A DNA stretch of 43,359 nt from an uncultured Flavobacteriaceae bacterium. Lineage in GTDB: Bacteria; Bacteroidota; Bacteroidia; Flavobacteriales; Flavobacteriaceae. A model generated the notes under the pieces. The model worked only from the letters and a program-made list of their open reading frames with translations. It made no database searches and was not told the DNA's origin. Made by a program: the position numbers and the translations under genes. Of the stretch, positions 9,092-17,058 are shown one piece after another; position 1 is the stretch's first letter; every line of letters starts with the position of its first letter. The DNA is taken from NCBI GenBank assembly GCA_905479835.1, contig CAJQNZ010000024.1:1-43359 (forward strand). The letters run 5' to 3'.

Positions 9092-10045
9092 ATGTCAGAC
9101 GTTACAGCAATAAATGAGTTAGGTGAAAAGTTTAAGCAATTAAAATCAGAAATTTCGAAGGTGATAATCGGTCAAGATCAGGCCGTAGATCATGTTCTAT
9201 TTTCTATATTTTCAGGAGGACATTCGTTGTTAATAGGTGTTCCTGGACTTGCAAAAACTTTACTTGTTAATACAATTTCTCAAGTAATAGGACTTGACTT
9301 TAAAAGGATTCAGTTTACTCCAGATTTGATGCCTTCAGATATTTTGGGAAGTGAAATTTTGGATGAAAATAGAACCTTTAAGTTTATCAAAGGACCTATT
9401 TTTTCTAATATTATCCTCGCTGATGAAATCAATAGAACACCTCCCAAAACTCAAGCAGCACTTCTAGAATCAATGCAAGAACGAACAGTAACTGTTGCTG
9501 GTGTCCATCATAAATTGTCATTACCATTTTTCGTTCTCGCAACTCAGAATCCAATAGAACAGGAAGGAACCTATCCATTGCCAGAAGCGCAGTTGGATCG
9601 ATTTATTTTTTCAATTAATCTTGATTATCCTACTTTTCAAGAAGAAGTTGAAGTTGTGAAAAGTACAACCTCAGATACTAAAGTAGAACTGAACTCTTTA
9701 TTGAGCGCTTCAGAAATTATTGAATATCAAAAATTAATAAGACGTATTCCAGTTGCAGATAATGTTATTGAATATGCTGTAAAATTAGTTTCAAAAACCC
9801 GACCAAATACTTCCATGGCTTCTGAAAATGTTAATAATTACATAAGTTGGGGAGCCGGACCAAGAGCTTCACAAAATCTTATTTTAGGAGCAAAAGTGAA
9901 TGCAGCAATTCATGGAAAGTACTCTCCAGATATTGAAGATGTAAAAGCAGTTGCATTCCCTATATTACGCCATAGAATAGTGAAGAATTATAAAGCAGAA
10001 GCTGAAGGTATATCAGAAGAAAAAATTATTGAAAGTTTATTGTAG
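9092..10045 (+). CDS. moxR: MoxR family AAA+ ATPase
   Basis: The 317-aa cytosolic protein has Walker A GVPGLAKT (residues 49-56), Walker B 'ILADEIN' (about 108-114), the sensor-1 'ATQNPIEQEGTYPLPEAQLDRF' region and a C-terminal lid domain. MoxR ATPases act as chaperones for metal-cofactor or membrane complexes, usually beside DUF58 and von Willebrand A genes. Neither partner is here. Instead the gene is 2 nt downstream of the SurA-like triad, so it probably shares their transcript. Its last 9 nt overlap the end of the convergent rsmD gene. Confidence 0.93.
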   Translation: MSDVTAINELGEKFKQLKSEISKVIIGQDQAVDHVLFSIFSGGHSLLIGVPGLAKTLLVNTISQVIGLDFKRIQFTPDLMPSDILGSEILDENRTFKFIKGPIFSNIILADEINRTPPKTQAALLESMQERTVTVAGVHHKLSLPFFVLATQNPIEQEGTYPLPEAQLDRFIFSINLDYPTFQEEVEVVKSTTSDTKVELNSLLSASEIIEYQKLIRRIPVADNVIEYAVKLVSKTRPNTSMASENVNNYISWGAGPRASQNLILGAKVNAAIHGKYSPDIEDVKAVAFPILRHRIVKNYKAEAEGISEEKIIESLL

Positions 10046-10585
10046 ACTCTCTTTTTCAAAGAAACTAAACATATTTCCTCCATATTTTTTAGAATAAGTA
10101 AAGTACTTATTATCAGATAAATCAGTATGTTTTGAATGTTCTATGACCAAAACACCTTCTGAATTCAAGAGATCGTTTTTATAAACCAATGCTACAATGT
10201 TTTCAAATTTTTCTTTTTCAAAATCATAAGGAGGATCTGCAAAAATGATATCGCTTTTTAAATGTGTTTTTTCTAAAAATTTATAGACATCACTTTTGTA
10301 AACATCAATATCCATTTCAAGACTCTTTGCAGTTGTAGAAATAAATTTAACACATCCGTAGTGACCGTCAATTGCAGTAATAGTAGTACATCCTCTTGAT
10401 GCAAATTCATAACTGATATTTCCAGTCCCTGAAAACAAATCAAGGAAAGAAACTTGGTCAAAATAATAACTATTATTTAAGATATTAAACAAAGCCTCTT
10501 TTGCCATATCAGTTGTAGGTCGGACAGGTAAACTTTTAGGAGCTGATAGTCGTTTACTTTTATGTATTCCTGAAATAATTCTCAT
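10037..10585 (-). CDS. rsmD: 16S rRNA (guanine(966)-N2)-methyltransferase RsmD
   Basis: The start is the ATG at 10585, whose A is the last base of the TGA stop of the upstream gene (TGATG), rather than a TTG one codon earlier. The 182-aa protein starts MRIISG, as in the family. The SAM-binding motif I is 'FLDLFSGTGNISYEFASRG', and the catalytic motif IV is 'DIIFADPPYDF' (D-P-P-Y, the amino-methyltransferase signature). The leader 'RPTTDMAKEALFNIL' is diagnostic of RsmD. It modifies G966 of 16S rRNA in the assembling 30S subunit. The gene pairs with DUF3822 upstream, a common arrangement in Flavobacteriia, and overlaps moxR tail-to-tail. Confidence 0.95.
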   Translation of the reverse strand: MRIISGIHKSKRLSAPKSLPVRPTTDMAKEALFNILNNSYYFDQVSFLDLFSGTGNISYEFASRGCTTITAIDGHYGCVKFISTTAKSLEMDIDVYKSDVYKFLEKTHLKSDIIFADPPYDFEKEKFENIVALVYKNDLLNSEGVLVIEHSKHTDLSDNKYFTYSKKYGGNMFSFFEKESLQ

Positions 10586-11388
10586 CAAGGTTGGTTAAGA
10601 AGTACAAAGTTTGAATGATCAGAAACTCCAAACTTTTCTTTTATTGAATAAGAAGGTTCGTAAAAAGTAATATTTCTGATGTATTTATAAACAATTGAAT
10701 ACAATTCTGATTCTTTTTCAATATCTCCCATAAAAGTAAGTAGAAACTCTTCTGGATTTAAATGTAATTGCTCTGCTGTAAAAAGGATATAATAAATAAA
10801 ATCTTCTTTAGTACTAAAATTAAAAGAATTATAAAACTCTAATTTTTTTCGCTTAAGCACTATAATCTGAAATGAATTATTTTCAACATGAACGATATAA
10901 TGTATGCTATCAGAATTTGTATATTTTTTTAAAAGATTTTCAACCAATATTGTTGAAGAGTGCTTATAATCAAAACTACCATACTGATCAAACAAAAAAT
11001 TATTTAAGTGAATAGAAGGTATATATACATTGACCATTTCAGTATTCTCTATGACATCATAAGCAATATAATCGTTTTCCAAAACTTTTACATTGTAGTT
11101 TAAATAGGCAGACAATTTTTTTTCATTAAAAAAAGGCTTCGGAACGAAAGTGGATAGATTACTACTATGTATAACATTTATAGATTTATATACACTTGAA
11201 AGGACTGGATTGGACACAAATAAAGCCTTTATAGAATCTATTTGATCTTGTGGAGTTGTATTTTTAGAATATACTAAATTTTGTATAAGTACAATCTCTT
11301 CTATGTTTTTATCAAAAACACAAAAAGAAAATCCATCCGACCGAAGTAGGATGGATATTTTTTTATTTTCTAAACTTAAATTTTCTAT
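10585..11388 (-). CDS. DUF3822 family protein with a non-canonical start
   Basis: The first usual start codon is a GTG at 11217 (210 aa), but the frame stays open upstream to the TAA of the preceding gene at 11394-11392. The extra codons encode a credible DUF3822 N-terminus: 'ISILLRSDGFSFCVFD' resembles the conserved opening strand-turn-strand of the family. No ATG, GTG or TTG occurs in that stretch, so I place the start at the ATA at 11388 (two codons after the stop), giving about 267 aa, near the family's usual length. The body has 'HSSNLSTFVP', 'YGSFDYKHSSTIL' and 'FIYYILFTAEQLHLNPEEF'. It looks like an actin-like or ribonuclease-H-like fold, but the function is unknown. It is translationally coupled to rsmD (TGATG). 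Confidence 0.75.
   Translation of the reverse strand: MENLSLENKKISILLRSDGFSFCVFDKNIEEIVLIQNLVYSKNTTPQDQIDSIKALFVSNPVLSSVYKSINVIHSSNLSTFVPKPFFNEKKLSAYLNYNVKVLENDYIAYDVIENTEMVNVYIPSIHLNNFLFDQYGSFDYKHSSTILVENLLKKYTNSDSIHYIVHVENNSFQIIVLKRKKLEFYNSFNFSTKEDFIYYILFTAEQLHLNPEEFLLTFMGDIEKESELYSIVYKYIRNITFYEPSYSIKEKFGVSDHSNFVLLNQP
11331..11356. repeat. Hairpin inside the DUF3822 5' coding region
   Basis: ATCCATCC (11331-11338) and GGATGGAT (11349-11356) form a perfect 8-bp stem with a 10-nt loop, flanked by T-rich sequence on both strands. It resembles a bidirectional terminator but lies inside what reads as the conserved DUF3822 N-terminal coding sequence. It could act as an attenuator between the upstream membrane-protein gene and DUF3822-rsmD. 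Confidence 0.5.
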
Positions 11389-11391
11389 GAC

Positions 11392-12132
11392 TTATTTCTT
11401 AATTAAAGCCTGAATATCGGCTTGATCATAATCTGTAGGCCAGTTTCCACTTTCCGTTACTTCATCAAGCGAACCTACTTTTAAAACACTTCCTTTAACT
11501 TGGTCATTGGCAAATGCTTCTAGTTCTTGTTTTATTAATCCTGCATCCATTCCTGCAAGAACAATTTTTTTATCAACTTTTACTTCATATACTGGAGCCA
11601 TGTAGCCATTTGTTTTTGCAATTTCTCCAATTTTCATTGTGAAATCTGTTTCAGTTCCAGGCACTTTCATCATGGTTTTATAGTCTTTCCCTACAAACGA
11701 TGCTCTTACATCAGTATAACCTGTAGTATCAACTACCCTAAATTCTTTTTGAACCGTTAATCCACCACCAACTCTTACAGTTCTTGTTTCATTTCTTGCT
11801 TCAGTAACTGCAAACTTGGCTGTGTCAATGAATTTTACAAGATCTCCACCATTTGGAGCATATTTTCCAGTAACTCTTTTATGAGCAGATTGAGCATCAC
11901 GAATCATTTTTAAATTATCAATAACTTTACCAAAACGTTTTGTCTTTTCTTGATTAAACTTAATAGGAGTCATAACTCCTTGATAAGAAAGATATGCCAA
12001 CCAAGCAGCAATTACTAATAGTGCTAATGAGATTAATGGTTGAACTTTCTTCGGTACAAATTTTAAAATTGCTTTAGCAATAAAATAACAAGCTACAATT
12101 CCTAATAAAAAGACTAAGATGATGTATAACAT
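11392..12132 (-). CDS. Conserved inner-membrane protein with pilin-like helix
   Basis: I do not recognise a named family. The 246-aa protein has two N-terminal transmembrane helices (about residues 2-22 and 33-50), which would leave a soluble domain of about 190 aa. After the membrane part, 'MIRDAQSAHKRVTGKYAPNGGDLVKFI' resembles the N-terminal helix and loop of type II pseudopilins (A-Q---H------GKYA----L), though no prepilin peptidase site is present. The rest is beta-rich ('VRVGGGLTVQKEFRVVD'). The gene has its own upstream motif and lies in the same frame as, and directly before, DUF3822. Confidence 0.72.
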   Translation of the reverse strand: MLYIILVFLLGIVACYFIAKAILKFVPKKVQPLISLALLVIAAWLAYLSYQGVMTPIKFNQEKTKRFGKVIDNLKMIRDAQSAHKRVTGKYAPNGGDLVKFIDTAKFAVTEARNETRTVRVGGGLTVQKEFRVVDTTGYTDVRASFVGKDYKTMMKVPGTETDFTMKIGEIAKTNGYMAPVYEVKVDKKIVLAGMDAGLIKQELEAFANDQVKGSVLKVGSLDEVTESGNWPTDYDQADIQALIKK

Positions 12133-12161
12133 TTGGAAATAATTTTTTAGATTGATTTACG

Positions 12162-12180
12162 CAAATCTACAATTTTTTTT
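12162..12180 (-). promoter_or_regulatory. A-tract plus TAGATTTG promoter of the inner-membrane protein gene
   Basis: The minus strand carries an A8 tract followed by TTGTAGATTTGC. TAGATTTG (12169-12162) matches TAnnTTTG, with about 29 bases to the ATG. The same 20-base string occurs at 15841-15860 before another gene. No -33 TTG is present. Confidence 0.45.
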
Positions 12181-12214
12181 CATTGTTAAAAATTTTTAGA
12201 CATAAATCAATTTG

Positions 12215-12222
12215 TATCTTTG
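12215..12222 (+). promoter_or_regulatory. TAnnTTTG motif upstream of the RecD-like helicase gene
   Basis: TATCTTTG at 12215-12222 fits the Bacteroidota -7 consensus and is 17 bases before the ATG at 12240. The expected -33 position is T-rich but has no TTG. Confidence 0.35.
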
Positions 12223-12239
12223 AAATTTAAATCGCATTA

Positions 12240-13667
12240 ATGACAAAAACAGCTTCTGAATTTTACAATCAACTGATTGAATCATTCCCTTTTACACCAA
12301 CTGATATTCAAGATTTACTGTTGTTACAATTAGCTGAATTTATTTTTGATAAGAATACCAAAGGATTATTCTTGCTTAAAGGGTATGCGGGAACAGGAAA
12401 AACAACAACAATAAGTACTGTAGTTAAGAATTTATGGAAAACTGGAAAAAAATCTGTAATGCTAGCGCCAACTGGAAGAGCAGCAAAGGTGATTTCCAAT
12501 TATGCTGGAAGACAAGCATTTACAATCCATAAAAAAATATACCAACCTAGAAAAGCAAAAAACGGAGGGGTAAATTTTGTTTTACAGACCAATAAACATA
12601 CTCATACATTTTTTATCATAGATGAGGCTTCTATGATTTCAGATGCAACTCATAATTCCAAATTGTTTGAAAACGGTTCTTTGCTTGATGATTTAGTTTC
12701 TTATGTATATTCTGGCTTGGGATGTAAATTAATATTGATAGGAGATACTGCACAATTACCACCCGTAAAAATGGATTTAAGTCCAGCATTGGATAAAAAT
12801 AATCTTTCCTTAAATTATATGAAGGAGGTCCATGAAATTGAATTAAGTGAAGTAATGCGTCAACATACAGATTCAGGAATTCTTGTAAATGCAACACAGT
12901 TAAGGTATAAGGTATCTGGATACGGGGATTATAATTTTAAATTTCAACTCGATTTCCCTGACATCACTCGATTGATTGATGGATATGATATTCAAGATGC
13001 AATAACTGTTGCATATGATAATGATGGAGTAGAAGACACAGCATTTATTGTCCGTTCCAATAAAAGAGCCAATCAATACAATCAGCAGATACGAAGTAAA
13101 ATAAGAGGTCAAGAAAATGAAATTTCGACTGGTGATTATGTAATGGTAGTAAAAAATAATTATTTCTGGCTTGATGATTCATCTGATGCTGGTTTTATTG
13201 CTAATGGTGATATCTGTGAAATCTTAGAAATAAGAAGTATTAAAGAATTATATGGTTTTCGGTTTGCAGAAGTGAAAGTGAGAATGATTGACTATAAAGG
13301 TCAGCGCCCTTTTGATACGGTTCTATTATTGGACACATTAAGTTCAGAATCACCATCGCTTTCTTATGAAGAATCCAATAGATTGTACCAAGAAGTTGCT
13401 AAAGACTTTGAAAGCGAAAAATCTAAGTATAAAAAATTATTGTCTATTAAAAAGAATAAATATTTTAATGCTTTACAAGTCAAGTTTTCATACGCTATGA
13501 CCTGTCATAAGTCTCAAGGAGGACAATGGAAAACAGTTTTTATAGAACAACCTTACCTACCACAAGGACCTAATAAAGAATATTTAAGATGGTTATATAC
13601 TGCAGTCACCAGAGCACAAGAAAAATTATATTTGATAGGTTTTAAAGGTGATTTTTTTGATGAATAA
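12240..13667 (+). CDS. RecD/Pif1-like superfamily 1 DNA helicase
   Basis: The 475-aa protein has Walker A in 'GYAGTGKTT' (residues 48-56), Walker B 'FFIIDEASM', motif III 'LILIGDTAQLPPV', motif V in 'YAMTCHKSQGGQWKTVF' and motif VI 'LYTAVTRAQEKLYLIG'. The C-terminal part is a UvrD_C_2 domain. This is the single-polypeptide, RecBC-independent RecD-like form, probably a 5'-3' helicase. It has no long N-terminal helix-hairpin-helix region as in RecD2 of Deinococcus, so it is closer to the short AAA_30/UvrD_C_2 proteins common in Bacteroidota. The start is supported by an upstream -7-like motif. Confidence 0.9.
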   Translation: MTKTASEFYNQLIESFPFTPTDIQDLLLLQLAEFIFDKNTKGLFLLKGYAGTGKTTTISTVVKNLWKTGKKSVMLAPTGRAAKVISNYAGRQAFTIHKKIYQPRKAKNGGVNFVLQTNKHTHTFFIIDEASMISDATHNSKLFENGSLLDDLVSYVYSGLGCKLILIGDTAQLPPVKMDLSPALDKNNLSLNYMKEVHEIELSEVMRQHTDSGILVNATQLRYKVSGYGDYNFKFQLDFPDITRLIDGYDIQDAITVAYDNDGVEDTAFIVRSNKRANQYNQQIRSKIRGQENEISTGDYVMVVKNNYFWLDDSSDAGFIANGDICEILEIRSIKELYGFRFAEVKVRMIDYKGQRPFDTVLLLDTLSSESPSLSYEESNRLYQEVAKDFESEKSKYKKLLSIKKNKYFNALQVKFSYAMTCHKSQGGQWKTVFIEQPYLPQGPNKEYLRWLYTAVTRAQEKLYLIGFKGDFFDE

Positions 13668-13777
13668 CACATTATATATAATTTAAAACACTCTTATTTT
13701 TTGTAAATAATTAAGAATTTAATAGTTTACAGTATGGCTATTAAAACCTATTTTCGCATTCAGAATTAAATCCCATT

Positions 13778-15835
13778 ATGAAACCTACTATACTACCACC
13801 AAAAGTTACTAAAAAGCCAAAAGAGTTAATGAAACATGGCGATGTAAGAATTGATAATTACTATTGGTTAAATGATAAAGAAAACCCTGAGGTACTAGAT
13901 TATTTAAATGCTGAAAATGATTTTTTTGATAAAATGACTTCCCATACCAAAAACATGCAGAAGGATTTATTTGAAGAAATGAAAAGCAGAATTAAAGAAG
14001 ATGATGAATCAGTGCCCTATTTAAAGAAAGGATATTATTATATAACACGTTATGAAAAAGGCAATCAATATCCTATTTATAGCCGTAAAAAAGAGACATT
14101 AAAAGCACAAGAAGAAATCCTTTTCAATGTCAACAAAATGGCTGAAGGTTTTTCATATTATAATTTAAAAGGATTATCAGTAAGCCCAAATAATAAATTG
14201 GTTGTTTATGGAATAGATACTGTCAGTAGAAGACAATATACGCTTCAATTTAAAAACTTGGAAACAGGTGAAGTGTATTCTGATAAAATTGAAAACACGA
14301 CAGGTTCTGCTATATGGTCAAGTGATAACAAAACAGTTTTTTATACTAAACAGCATTCAGATACATTGAGAAGTGAGAAAATTTATAGACATGAATTAGG
14401 AACGGATACTTCAAAAGATGTAGAAGTATATTATGAATCAGATGATACTTTTGGAACATTTGTATATAAAACTAAATCTGAAAAGTACATTGTAATAGGA
14501 TCATTTAGTACTGTTTCAACCGAATACCAAATTTTGGAAACTGATAATCCAACAGGAAAATTCAGAGTATTTCAGCCAAGAGAAAGAGATTTAGAATACA
14601 GTATTGCTCATTATAATGGTGATTTTTTTATTTTGACCAATAAAGATAAAGCCACTAATTTTAAATTAATGAAAACATCAGAAGATGCAACATTGAAAGA
14701 GAATTGGGACGAAATAATTCCTCATAGAGAAGATGTTTTACTAGAAGATATTTCTATTTTTAAAAGACATTTAGTTCTTGAGGAAAGATCAAATGGATTG
14801 AATAAAATACGTATTATTAATTGGGCAACAAAGGAAGATTATTATTTGCCTTTTGAAGAAGAAACGTATTCAGCAGGTGTTTTTTTCAATCCAGAATTTG
14901 ATACAGATACAATTCGATATGCCTATAATTCAATGACAACTCCTAGTTCGGTGATTGATTTCAATATGAATGATAGATCCAAAGAAATTAAAAAAGAACA
15001 AGAAGTTCTAGGAGGAAAATTTAAGAAAAAGAACTATAAAAGTGAGAGAATATGGGTTATTGCAAGAGATGGAGAAAAGATTCCAGTTTCTATAGTTCAT
15101 AGAAGAGATACAGAGTTAAACGAAAATACACCATTACTTTTATATGCTTATGGATCTTATGGACATACTATAGATGCTAGTTTTAGTACGACAAGATTAA
15201 GTCTACTAGATAGAGGATTTGTATTTGCCATTGCGCATGTAAGAGGAAGTGAATATTTAGGTAGAAAATGGTATGAAGACGGAAAATTATTAAAGAAGAT
15301 GAATACCTTTAATGATTTTATTGATTGTTCACAATTTTTAATTAATAATAAGTATACCTCATCAGATCATTTATATGGAATGGGAGGTTCTGCTGGAGGT
15401 TTATTGATGGGAGTGATTGTAAATGAAATGCCTGAATTGTATAATGGAATTATTGCAGCAGTTCCATTTGTAGATGTGATTACGACAATGCTTGATGATA
15501 CAATTCCACTTACCACAGGAGAATATGATGAATGGGGAAACCCTAATGAAGAAAAATATTATAATTATATAAAATCATATTCACCTTACGAAAATGTTAA
15601 AAACATAAAACTACCTAAATTGATGATTACTACAGGTCTACATGATTCTCAAGTCCAGTATTATGAACCAGCTAAATGGGTTGCAAAACTGCGTGAACAG
15701 TCTGCAAATACTAATTTAATATTATTTCATATAGATATGAGTACAGGACACGGAGGAGCCTCAGGAAGATTTGATAGTCTGAAAGAAGTGGCTCGAGAGT
15801 ATTCTTTTTTACTTGATTTGGAAGGAAAAATATAA
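13778..15835 (+). CDS. ptrB: S9A family peptidase, oligopeptidase B
   Basis: The 685-aa length is usual for the family. The N-terminus 'DVRIDNYYWL-DKENPEVLDYL' is typical of oligopeptidase B, followed by a seven-bladed beta-propeller (about residues 70-400) and an alpha/beta-hydrolase domain. The catalytic Ser is in GGSAGG (about residue 537), Asp in 'GLHDSQV' (about 623) and His in 'STGHGGASG' (about 658). The family cleaves peptides after Arg/Lys. There is no signal peptide, so it is probably cytosolic, in contrast to exported S9 prolyl oligopeptidases of Bacteroidota. It stands alone, with 110 bases of upstream sequence without a strong promoter match. Confidence 0.93.
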   Translation: MKPTILPPKVTKKPKELMKHGDVRIDNYYWLNDKENPEVLDYLNAENDFFDKMTSHTKNMQKDLFEEMKSRIKEDDESVPYLKKGYYYITRYEKGNQYPIYSRKKETLKAQEEILFNVNKMAEGFSYYNLKGLSVSPNNKLVVYGIDTVSRRQYTLQFKNLETGEVYSDKIENTTGSAIWSSDNKTVFYTKQHSDTLRSEKIYRHELGTDTSKDVEVYYESDDTFGTFVYKTKSEKYIVIGSFSTVSTEYQILETDNPTGKFRVFQPRERDLEYSIAHYNGDFFILTNKDKATNFKLMKTSEDATLKENWDEIIPHREDVLLEDISIFKRHLVLEERSNGLNKIRIINWATKEDYYLPFEEETYSAGVFFNPEFDTDTIRYAYNSMTTPSSVIDFNMNDRSKEIKKEQEVLGGKFKKKNYKSERIWVIARDGEKIPVSIVHRRDTELNENTPLLLYAYGSYGHTIDASFSTTRLSLLDRGFVFAIAHVRGSEYLGRKWYEDGKLLKKMNTFNDFIDCSQFLINNKYTSSDHLYGMGGSAGGLLMGVIVNEMPELYNGIIAAVPFVDVITTMLDDTIPLTTGEYDEWGNPNEEKYYNYIKSYSPYENVKNIKLPKLMITTGLHDSQVQYYEPAKWVAKLREQSANTNLILFHIDMSTGHGGASGRFDSLKEVAREYSFLLDLEGKI

Positions 15836-15840
15836 ATTAA

Positions 15841-15859
15841 AAAAAAAATTGTAGATTTG
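15841..15859 (+). promoter_or_regulatory. A-tract plus TAGATTTG promoter of the CBS-like gene
   Basis: There is an A8 tract, then TTG and TAGATTTG (15852-15859), which fits TAnnTTTG. It lies 24 bases before the ATG at 15884. It is identical over 20 bases to the element at 12162-12180 on the other strand. Confidence 0.45.
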
Positions 15860-15883
15860 CACGTTGTAATTGATAATTTATTC

Positions 15884-16921
15884 ATGAAACGAAATTTAAG
15901 TATACATCATAATATACTAGGATTAATTGGTGAAACTCCAATGATAAAATTAAATAAAATCACGCAAGATTTAGAAGGTGATTTTCTAGTAAAATTCGAA
16001 GGACATAATCCTGGGCATTCGACCAAAGATCGCATAGCACTATACATTATCGACCAAGCAGAGAAAAAAGGACTTTTAAAACCTGGAGATACGATTATTG
16101 AGACTACATCTGGTAATACAGGATTTAGCCTTGCAATGGTAAGTATTACGAAAGGTTATAAATGTATTTTGGCAGTAAGTTCAAAGTCATCGACCGATAA
16201 GATAGATATGTTGAAAGCTATGGGAGCCAAAGTTTATGTATGTCCTGCACATGTAAGTGCAGATGATCCAAGATCCTATTATCAAGTAGCGAAAAGGTTA
16301 CATTCAGAAACTGCGAACTCTATATATATCAACCAATATTTTAATCAATTAAATATGGATGCACATTATGCATCTACGGGTCCTGAAATATGGAAGCAGA
16401 CACAAGGTGAGATTACACATTTAATTGCAGCTAGTGGTACAGGAGGTACTATTTCTGGAACTGCAAGATATTTAAAAGAGCAAAATCCAAATATTAAAAT
16501 TCTAGGAGTTGATGCTTTTGGATCAATTTTAAAGAAGTTTCATGAAACAGGAGAGTTTGACGGAAATGAGATTTATCCTTATCGAATTGAAGGTTTAGGA
16601 AAAAATTTAATTCCTACTGCAACGGACTTTGATGTTATTGATAAGTTCGAGAAAGTATCAGATGAAGAAAGTGCACATACAGCTAGAGAAATTGCTTTAA
16701 CAGAGGGAATTTTTGCTGGTTATACTAGTGGTGCTGTAATGCAAGCTTTAAAACAATATGCTGCTAAGGGAGAATTTGATAAGAATAGTAAGGTTGTCAT
16801 CATATTCCCTGACCATGGTTCTCGATATATGAGTAAAGTTTACAGTGATGACTGGATGAGAGAACAAGGTTTTTTTGACAGTCAAAAACAAGAAAATGCT
16901 ACAATAGAATTTATTAAATAG
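15884..16921 (+). CDS. PLP-dependent cystathionine-beta-synthase/cysteine-synthase-like enzyme (candidate cysteate synthase)
   Basis: The start is the ATG at 15884; a TTG 27 nt earlier overlaps the promoter motif. The 345-aa protein is a fold-type II PLP enzyme. The PLP lysine is K48 in 'NPGHSTKDR', the phosphate-binding loop is 'GTGGT', and the cofactor-contact motif is 'TSGNTG'. There is no CBS regulatory domain. The lysine motif differs from the usual NPGGSVKDR (G to H, V to T), which may reflect another substrate. The next gene is an alpha-oxoamine synthase of the type that makes capnine from cysteate, so I infer that this enzyme may add sulfite to an activated serine to give cysteate. 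Plain cystathionine or cysteine synthesis is the alternative. Confidence 0.82.
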   Translation: MKRNLSIHHNILGLIGETPMIKLNKITQDLEGDFLVKFEGHNPGHSTKDRIALYIIDQAEKKGLLKPGDTIIETTSGNTGFSLAMVSITKGYKCILAVSSKSSTDKIDMLKAMGAKVYVCPAHVSADDPRSYYQVAKRLHSETANSIYINQYFNQLNMDAHYASTGPEIWKQTQGEITHLIAASGTGGTISGTARYLKEQNPNIKILGVDAFGSILKKFHETGEFDGNEIYPYRIEGLGKNLIPTATDFDVIDKFEKVSDEESAHTAREIALTEGIFAGYTSGAVMQALKQYAAKGEFDKNSKVVIIFPDHGSRYMSKVYSDDWMREQGFFDSQKQENATIEFIK

Positions 16922-16942
16922 TTTTATTAATCATATAATTAT

Positions 16943-16972
16943 AAAAAGAGTGTCGGATTCGACACTCTTTTT
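16943..16972 (+). terminator. Rho-independent terminator after the CBS-like gene
   Basis: There is a perfect 13-bp stem (16943-16955 with 16960-16972) and a 4-nt loop. The stem starts in an A run and ends in a U run, so it could work in both directions. It separates the CBS-like gene from the oxoamine synthase gene, so the pair is not a simple operon. Confidence 0.87.
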
Positions 16973-16987
16973 ATTTGACTAATTGCC

Positions 16988-17005
16988 AAAAAAACAGTTA
17001 ATTTG
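16988..17005 (+). promoter_or_regulatory. Possible promoter of the alpha-oxoamine synthase gene
   Basis: An A7 tract (16988-16994) precedes TTAATTTG (16998-17005) and a C, resembling the A-tract/TAGATTTGC elements at 12162 and 15841 but with one mismatch to TAnnTTTG. It is 53 bases before the ATG at 17059 and follows the terminator directly. Confidence 0.28.
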
Positions 17006-17058
17006 CAATCGTGTAAATTCACTGAAATGATTATTATTACACTTATCAATATTTAAGA

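Noticed and set aside
11331-11356. Simple intergenic terminator between the membrane-protein gene and DUF3822
   Set aside because: The sequence around it translates into a DUF3822-like N-terminus in the same open frame, so I list it as a hairpin within coding sequence.
15857-15883. TTG start upstream of the CBS-like gene
   Set aside because: It lies within the TAGATTTG promoter motif, and the ATG at 15884 gives a normal N-terminus.
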